Shown here: piece after piece, positions 57,216 to 64,000 of the stretch
Numbering within the stretch: the stretch's first letter is position 1
Layout: each line of letters opens with the position of its first letter
Assembly (NCBI RefSeq): GCF_963676685.1
Contig: NC_092344.1
Coordinates: 45,840,830-45,904,829 of the forward strand
Length of the DNA: 64,000 nt
Direction: 5' to 3'
From: Mytilus edulis
Taxonomy: Eukaryota > Mollusca > Bivalvia > Mytilida > Mytilidae
The notes under the pieces: model-generated
Told to the model about the DNA's origin: nothing
What the model saw: only the letters and a program-made list of their open reading frames with translations
Databases searched by the model: none
Translations under genes and position numbers: made by a program

Positions 57216-58440
57216 TTAAAAAAGGGTTCACCAATTCAGAAAAAAATGAGTTCTTTCTAGTATACAATGAAAAACGAACTGGAAAGTCTATATGAGACAT
57301 CAAAATGTTGTAACAGTGGCGGATCCATGCATTTGAATAGGGACATATAGTTGGAACCCACTCCCTTTTTAAAATGGCTGGATCTGCCCCTGTATAAGAT
57401 GTGCATTTATAAGCTGTTTCGTAAGAACAAATGTCCCTACGTAACAATACATGATAGATTATGAAATGCCAGCGTATTCCCGATTTTGATATTACATGCC
57501 CCGTTTTTTACTCCTTTTACAGAAGCGACAAATGACAACCTAAGTAGCCAGGTCAATAATTTTCTATATATAGATCGGAATTCCTTCTACTTATTTAAAA
57601 GACTCTGATTAATATCGGTTAGGGAAATTTTTTCCGGAACTTTATATAAATAAAAAAGAATAGGATATAGATAGCAATTAACGTTACTAAGTGATGAAAA
57701 CATCGAGTTATTCAATGAAATATGACTTATAGTGGAGGGGGCATTAAGTTTTTCCAGCTTTGTCTGTGTGTATGTCCGTACGTCAAGAAATTAGTTTTTG
57801 TTCTTTTATCTTGAGTTTGCCTCAACAAAATGTTAAGAAACTTATACACAATCCGTATTACAACAAAATGCATATCACATTTGAATTTTGGTGGCGTCAT
57901 TTATACCATTCTAGGGTTATGCGCCTTAACAAATTTAAAAAAAAATACTGATTTTTGTGTTTCCGTTTTCTTTCATAAGTTTGCCCGACATCAAAATCAA
58001 GACATATACACAATACATTTGCAGTAAAGAAACAGCGTCTTTATTGCTGTTCTCTTGACAAATACATTGAGATCTTTTACACAGAGAAATCATTCTCGTT
58101 TCAATGAAAGTTGAAAGACAGTCCCTATAGCACCGGTTTGAGCAGAATTGTTTGCTAAAGTCAATATCGTCACAGTTGTATGTGGCATAGAAGACACACA
58201 TATGCGAGACAATATGAACAACGGTCGTTAAAAACTTCTAGTTGTTGTATTACAACCGTGAAACAAGGACTGTGAAGGTCTATTAAATTAACTAATTGTG
58301 AGTTTCATCTTAAACATAGTACAACATATGCGTACTGCATACGCGAAAGCTGAAACTAAACAAATACATATTTAAGATATATTAAGTCCGATGCCTCGTG
58401 TTAAGAGAAAGTCATGCTCTTTGTACGTTAAGAACCCTTG
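57216..58440. other. non-repetitive centre of the foldback
   Basis: Short frames at 57181-57447 and 57760-58201 have no recognised motif. A GGCGGATCCATGCATTTGAA tract near 57315 resembles a dispersed repeat. I see no transposase. Confidence 0.4.
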
Positions 58441-58715
58441 CAACAACTCTTTGTTTTTCGTTCATATTTTGTACATAAATTAGGCCGTCAGTTTTCTTGT
58501 TTGAAATTTGTTAGCACTTGACATTTCGGAGACTTTTAAAGCGGACTATGCGGGATGGGCTTTGTTCAATGTTGAAGGCCGTACGGTGATCTATTATAGT
58601 TGTTTATTTCTGTGTCATTTGGTCTCATGTGGAGAACACATGCACTTGCCTTAGACAAGTGCCTGTGGTGGAGAGTTGTCTCATTGGCAAGTATGTCATA
58701 TCTTCCTTTTTATAT
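58440..58715 (+). repeat. dispersed repeat, family B
   Basis: Uninterrupted copy (TTAGGCCGTCAGTTTTCTTG, GCGGGATGGGCTTTGTTCA, GGAGAGTTGTCTCATTGGCA). A short hairpin-like insert (CACTTGCC-TTAGACAAGTG) lies at about 58636-58672 within it. Confidence 0.7.
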
Positions 58716-59210
58716 TGGTGTTTTTCATTGACGACAGAATAGGCAAATATGTCTTTTTTATCAATAAATTGTCAGTTACTTTTATTTGGAATCCATTTCA
58801 AGAAAAAAAGTCTCAAGTTGTTGATAAAATAAAAACATGAGAAGAGTGTCCTTTTCTCACTGAGTCAATGCAAAATCTCAGATTTCCAATCATCAAAACA
58901 AAATCTTTTGACGAAACGACTGAAATTTATTGTTCAATATTTAATGTCTAATTTCAAAATCATGCAAGAAATAATTATACAATGAAATTAACACAAATTT
59001 GACACGTTAACGAATATAGATAAGAAACAAAAGAATAATACCAATACCAATCACAAACGCAAATCTATATTTAGAATATCAAAGTCATGTCAACTCAGTT
59101 CGTTTAAGGTCTGTTTGATTCATTCTCTTATGTACCACTAAATAATTTCATAGGGAATCATAAACAAAGTGTTCTAGAAACGTTGAAATCGTTATCAAAT
59201 AAAACCGATC
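58716..59210. other. no gene seen
   Basis: AT-rich sequence between the family B copy and the right arm of the foldback. Confidence 0.4.
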
Positions 59211-60497
59211 AAATGGAAACTGAATAAGGAAATAGAAACCGAATAAGGAAATGAAAATCGAATAAGGAAAAAGAAACCAAATAAGGAATGATAATCGAAA
59301 ATGGAAAAAGAAAACGAATAAGGAAACGAAAAAAAATTTTGAAGAAAAACTTTTCGAGGAAAAATATTTTGAGGAAAATAAAAATTTGAGGAAAAAAAAT
59401 TGAGGAAAAAAACAATTTGAGGGAAAAAAATTTTGAGGAAAAAAATTTTGAGGAAAAAAAAATTTTGAGGAAAAAAATTTTGAAGGAAAAAAAAAATTCA
59501 GTTTGGACTTGTAAAATTTTTCAAAATTTGAATATCGTAAAAGGAAATGGAAACCGAATAAGGAAATGAAAATCGAAAAAGGAAATAGAAACCGAATAAG
59601 GAACTAGAAACCGAAAAAGGAAATGAATATTGAAAAAGGAAAAAGAAACCGAATAAGGAAAAAGGAACCGAATAAGGAAAAAGAAACCGAAAAAGGAAAT
59701 GGAAATTGAATAAGGAAATGAAAATCCAATAAGAAAATAGAAACCGAATAAGGAACTAGAAACCGAAAAAGGAAATAAATATTGAAAAAGAAAAAGAAAC
59801 CGAATTAGGAAATGAAAATCGAATAAGGAAATGGAAATCGAATAAGGAAACGAAAATCCAATTAGGAAATAGAAACCGAATAAGGAAATAGAAACCGAAA
59901 AAGGAAATGAATATTGAAAAAGGAAAAAGAAACCGAATAAGGAAATGAAAATCGAATAAGGAAATGGAAACCGAATAAGGAAATGAAAATCGAAAAAGGA
60001 AATAGAAACCGAATAAGGAACTAGAAACCGAAAAAGGAAATGAATATCGAAAAAGGAAGAAGAAACCGAATAAGGAAGTAGAAACCGAAAAAGGAAATGA
60101 ATATTGAAAAAGGAAGAAGAAACCGAATAAGGAAAAGAAAATCGAATAAGGAAATGAAAATCGAATAAGGGAATGGAAATCAAATAAGGATGATAATCGA
60201 AAAAGGTAAAAGAAAACGAATAAGGAAATGACAAAAAAATTTGAAGAAAAACTTTTTGAGGAAAAATATTTTGAGGAAAAAAAAAATTTGAGGAAAAAAA
60301 AAATTTGAGGAAAAAAAAATTGAGGAAAAAAAATTTTGAGGAAAAAAAATTTTGAGGAAAAAAAAATTTGAGGAAAAAAAAATTTTGAGGAAAAAAAATT
60401 TTGAAGGAAAAAAAAAAATCAGTTTGGACTTGTAATATTTTTCAAAATTTGAATATCGAAAAAGGAAAAAGGAAAAAGGAACCAACTTGTGTCTGGT
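59211..60497. repeat. right arm of the 6.8-kb foldback
   Basis: Inverse of the left arm: GAATAAGGAAATGAAAATCG repeats with two AAAATTTTGAGGAAAAA blocks (59335-59490 and 60235-60410), each ending in TCAGTTTGGACTTGTAA. Shorter than the left arm, mirroring the left arm's two-block layout. Confidence 0.85.
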
Positions 60498-62093
60498 TAG
60501 AATACATAGCAAACTTTGCCGTGAGTCAAGCAATATTTTTCTTTGTGTTCACCTCGTCAGTGATAATACATATATTAACAACACTTTGTACCAATATTCT
60601 TTTCGGAGACAAAAACAGTCAAATATATTAAACGAAACTATCCGACACAGTGAGGGTCTAGATTAGTGGCAACGAGAGGGGAGGGGGTGTGCATTTCTTT
60701 GTTCTGTAATTCTTTTAGCCATTCTTATCTTTTCAGCATTATAAAATATGCTTATACTTTAAATTATTTGCCCCTTTAGAATTTGCACTACACAAATGAA
60801 ATCATTTATCAATTTTGTTAAATTTCTGATTGAAACGAAACACAGAAAAATATAAATATTGTAACTTAGCTTATTTGTAATAATTTGGATATATGGGATA
60901 ACAATAAAAATTATTTAAGCAGTAGATTAGATGAAATTAGTTATATTTGATCTTATATAGTTTGTAATATATGAGGAAATAGTAATGAGAAGCTAGCGCT
61001 GAGCATAAAGTTTTATAACATATACAGCATTATTAGTTATCCGACATAAAGAGTTATCTGGAATCTGACAAAGTAAAAAATTTATCACCAGAACAGGTTA
61101 GATTTATTATTGATAGCCCAATATAGAAAAAAATGCTTATCAATATAATCGTTTTGAAGGATTTAAAAAAAAATTTAACTTTAATTCGTAGTGAGAGAAA
61201 AATAGGTTTTCCCCAACCCCCAAAAAAATCAAAAACAATGTCATCCGTCTCCGAGCATTCGTCTTCCATATCTATATATAAAATATATTGGTTTTTTTTT
61301 TTTTTTTTTTTTTTAATTGGAATGTATTATGGATCTCTCAAATATGAAACTGAGGACGTAGGAATCATTCCGACGAAAGAGACGTGTGTATTCTGCGACT
61401 CCCTTAAAATTATCCATAAATTTTGAAATTATAAAGAAACTAAGGTTTCAACTCCATTAGACAAAGTTGATCTTCGTCTGCATGATTTGGCTATTTATTC
61501 GGTTCTATTTGGTCTGATAGCTCTTCAACTGTTTCTGTTTTTTGTGCATGCTTCGTTCCAAAAATCGAGAATTTTGTCGGAACTCTTTCACGAAATTTCA
61601 TTGTTGTAATTATTATTGACACAATGTAGGAGAAGGATGTAAGGTTAACTAAGTCTGCAATAGTGGACGAAAATACCGATGCTTATTAATGAACATAATT
61701 TGCATGGCTAAATCATTGAACCAGTTTTGATAAGGACCAGTTCAACATTTCATTCCACATGATATACGTATATCAATATTTAATTTGGTATGCAGAAAAC
61801 GCAGAGTTTAGTTATTTTGTCAACTTTACTTTATATTCTCTCTCTTTTTTCTCTTTGTTTTGGGGGGAGGAGGGAGGGGCATTATTCTCTATATCTGTAA
61901 ACCTCATTCACAACCTCATATATCTTGGGTTATTCCAAATAAATATCTGGTATTCAAGCGCCTATTAATGGGATAGGATGCTTAATACTATAAGAGTATC
62001 CACAAGTAGAGTTTTGGTGGTCTCTTTTAAAAGTCGGTGCATGAGAATATTATGCTACAACCAACCAACAAAAAGGGTTGCCTACTAAGTATA
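60498..62093. other. remainder of the 9-kb insertion, no supported gene
   Basis: Contains a T homopolymer at about 61290-61315 and short frames on both strands at 61054-61620, some with membrane-like stretches (for example LFGLIALQLFLFFVHASF on the plus strand, near 61510). Neither strand is open long enough and no family is recognisable. Confidence 0.35.
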
Positions 62094-62699
62094 TAAAAAC
62101 CAGACATGCCAATTGCTGTAAAAATCAAAGAAAACAGTACTTTGGAAAATACAAAAGTTACAGAATAAGGATCAAAAATAATTTCTGCCCTTGTCCGATT
62201 TTATCTATGAATTTCCGTTTTAAAGCAACCAAATAATGATTGTAGCCACGTTTAATTCCGATGTGACAAGTAGTTTCAGATGTGAAGAACTTTTAAAAAG
62301 TGAACGGACGACAGATGACGGACACCAATTGAACAGAATTGCTCATGTGACCCTTTGGGTCAGGTGAGTTAAACAAAAAAGTAAATATATTTTTTGACAT
62401 TGACCTTACATACTTTGTTTTTAATGTTCATGTTTGACCTTTGACAATGGTGCTTCTTATGCATTAGCTTGTGAAAAAAATCGGTTTCTATTTTCCCACG
62501 AATATTGAACTATTCAGCGTTGCCAATTAATGTGATTATTTTTTATATATGTATAATATGAATATACAATAAATTCACGAACCTTATACTAGTATTTGTG
62601 CTTTCGTAAACCAGTTATCGTTGTTGGAGGTTATAAAAGTAACAAGAAGGAAACACATATGCTATAGTTTTATTACGGCATTCAGCAGAGTCTCTTCTC
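62094..62699. repeat. 3' flank of kinase copy 3 (proximal part)
   Basis: Matches 42430-42690 plus 45302-45679 with no interruption at the AATTGAAC site (62326-62334). It supplies the empty-site form for the 2.6-kb, 1.0-kb and hammerhead-bearing insertions of the other units. Confidence 0.8.
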
Positions 62700-63800
62700 C
62701 TACGTCTTTAAATTTGTATAAGCCAGTGTTATGTTCCTAATTTCTTTTTCTAAATCATCAACACCAATATCAGTCTTATTCAATTGTGTCAATAACCTGT
62801 ATAACGAATATTTCAATGCATCTGGGAAAAATTTCGGTTTTAACAAAACCTGGAAGAAGATATTCATTTTTTGTAGATTATATTTTACATTTGTACCTCT
62901 ACAAACCCCTAAATCACACTTGACTGTTTGACACTTGGTATACCGCATTTCAATTTCAGTTAGTTCTTGACAACTAATGTTGAAAGGACACGGCTTGAAA
63001 TTTGTATGTGAGTTAGACAATGTCAAAGAGCATGTTGGTTCAACATTGTTCATATGATCCAAATCTATCAGTTTTATTTTACCATTCAACATTTTAAAAT
63101 GTACGGGCTTGATGTCGAAATCTGCCAAAGATCCCAAAGGTGAATAATGCAGGTAGGACAACAAACTAGCAAGGTCAGCAGCATGATTCAGCCTCTCTGC
63201 AATTGTACGATTCAATGCATTTAGGTCTAGACCCATACCACCATATTCGTAAACAACAGAGACATCTCCAAAATAGGGTGTGTGTTCGTAACCGGCTTCG
63301 CCTTTAGTATGTCGAAAGCAGTATCCTAACACTTTAACTAGCGAGGGATGGTCCAATTGATCACTCATCAGTAGATTTTTCAAAAACTTGACCAATCTAA
63401 CGTGTTGATCTGTTGATCTTAGTATAGGTCTCAACCTTTGAATGACCACCTTTTGACCTTCAAATGTACCAATGTCGACATATTTTGACCGACCTCCTTC
63501 ACCTCCGTTATACTTTAATATCTGTATTTCATTCATATTTGAACAGTTAAATCTGTATCTTTTGTTTATATTCCATGGCCGATTATAACTATGACTTTGA
63601 TTTTTAAGCATTACGAAAGTTCTTTTTATCCTATTTGGAATTGCTATGAACCTTCTGTGAATATTGAAATCAAAATTTTGATACACGAATAAAGTTGGTA
63701 AAAAGATTAATATGAAAAGAGCTGACATGCAGATACTTTTCACCTTTGAAGGCGTAAACATGACAGATTTCAGTACTTCCCGAAATTCCTGTGGCTTCAA
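62700..63800 (-). CDS. PKDCC/VLK-like extracellular kinase, copy 3
   Basis: Intact, intronless, 366 codons, very similar to copy 2, with one extra Gly (YEYGGMG, residues 187-188). Layout: signal-anchor membrane segment at 23-43; beta-strand KVVIQRL at 117-123 with Gln121 where kinases have the ATP-binding Lys; HPSLVKVLGYC at 151-161. DFDIKP follows at 227-232 with His at the usual Asn position plus two, and LIDLD at 244-248. Cys at 257, 271, 277, 290, 295 and 300 are probably disulfide-bonded. Asn-linked sequons lie at 67, 85, 197, 274 and 341. The start is fixed by conservation of MKPQEF in all three copies. Family assignment is as for copy 2. Confidence 0.75.
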   Translation of the reverse strand: MKPQEFREVLKSVMFTPSKVKSICMSALFILIFLPTLFVYQNFDFNIHRRFIAIPNRIKRTFVMLKNQSHSYNRPWNINKRYRFNCSNMNEIQILKYNGGEGGRSKYVDIGTFEGQKVVIQRLRPILRSTDQHVRLVKFLKNLLMSDQLDHPSLVKVLGYCFRHTKGEAGYEHTPYFGDVSVVYEYGGMGLDLNALNRTIAERLNHAADLASLLSYLHYSPLGSLADFDIKPVHFKMLNGKIKLIDLDHMNNVEPTCSLTLSNSHTNFKPCPFNISCQELTEIEMRYTKCQTVKCDLGVCRGTNVKYNLQKMNIFFQVLLKPKFFPDALKYSLYRLLTQLNKTDIGVDDLEKEIRNITLAYTNLKT

Positions 63801-64000
63801 ATGTTAGTTGATAGGATTATAGTCTGAAAATATACAAAAAGAAATTATAATTGTGAATTGCAATAGGTAGCTGTGGGTAAATAACCATATAGTAGTTAAT
63901 CTTACTTATAAAACAAGAAGATGTGGTATTATTGTCAATGAGACAACTCTCCACAAGAGATAAAAATAACATTTTGTTTGAATGATCAGGAGACTTAACT
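63801..64000. repeat. 5' flank of kinase copy 3 and start of a family B repeat
   Basis: The first 100 bases match the other kinase 5' flanks. From about 63915 a minus-orientation family B copy begins (AAGATGTGGTATTATTGTCA, ATGAGACAACTCTCCACAAG) and runs off the window. Confidence 0.65.

Larger units (their letters stand above)
53707..60497. mobile_element. 6.8-kb foldback element with CCTTATTCG arrays
   Basis: Ends ACCAGACACAAGTTGGTTCC (53707-53726) and exact inverse (60478-60497), flanked by TAGAATACA at 53698-53706 and 60498-60506: a clear 9-bp target duplication. Both arms are kilobases of TTTCCTTATTCGATTT-type repeats in inverted orientation, with a non-repetitive centre. The 9-bp duplication fits Mutator-like transposition. 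Long phenylalanine-rich frames across the arms (up to about 370 codons) are repeat translations, not genes. Confidence 0.85.
53118..62093. mobile_element. 9-kb insertion flanked by TAAAAACCAG
   Basis: The 10-bp TAAAAACCAG occurs at 53108-53117 and 62094-62103. The flanks are continuous around a single copy in unit 2 (near 42435). The left end begins GCCACCGTTTCACAAAGCC; the right end shows no matching inverted repeat. So the class is unresolved: a retroposed or composite insertion, or a DNA element with a lost end. A separate 6.8-kb foldback lies within it. Confidence 0.65.

Noticed and set aside
61054-61620. Short frames with membrane-like stretches on both strands, considered as a small type II membrane ligand
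   Set aside because: Competing strands, a T homopolymer in the middle, stops between pieces and no diagnostic motif.

Overview
The window is AT-rich, intron-bearing animal DNA dominated by transposable elements. It is most likely from a marine mussel (Mytilus-like bivalve). I infer this from several dispersed repeat families I recognise as typical of mussel genomes (among them the cgtgttgaag...gtctcattggca family and the gagcctgtgtcgctcacc...gtcaggtgagct family), a hammerhead-like ribozyme motif common in bivalves, and a Ngaro/PAT-type retroelement. No bacterial signature is present.

Layout. 1-5.7 kb: no convincing gene; dispersed repeats, a 289-bp tandem duplication and small palindromes. 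5.7-11.1 kb: remnant of an envelope-bearing Ty3/Gypsy-like LTR retrotransposon (His-tRNA-like primer site, leader splice donor, gag joined to the end of pol by a large internal deletion, then three broken env-like pieces), invaded by another repeat and a long hairpin. 11.75-16.56 kb, minus strand: ALKBH2, a nuclear DNA-repair dioxygenase, with exons 1 and 2 and a terminal exon present as four identical 370-bp tandem copies. 16.8-64 kb: three copies of a segmental unit holding an intronless gene for a PKDCC/VLK-like extracellular kinase (minus strand), with an inactive Ngaro-type element and a small foldback element between consecutive copies. Kinase copy 1 is a pseudogene cut in two by a 14.5-kb inverted-repeat element; copies 2 (45680-46777) and 3 (62700-63800) are intact.

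The units are an insertion laboratory: because three versions can be compared, target-site duplications and empty sites are visible inside the window. Several inserted elements share one architecture: terminal inverted repeats followed by inverted arrays of short, often palindromic motifs (20401-34877, 23970-24903, 28909-29860, 18488-19496, 53707-60497, probably 25682-30424). Order inferred: a Ngaro-type element and a small MITE inserted first, the locus was then duplicated, and each copy later received its own insertions.

Functional genes are therefore few: ALKBH2 and two intact kinase-like genes. Everything else is mobile or repetitive, or is unexplained AT-rich sequence in which I see no gene.
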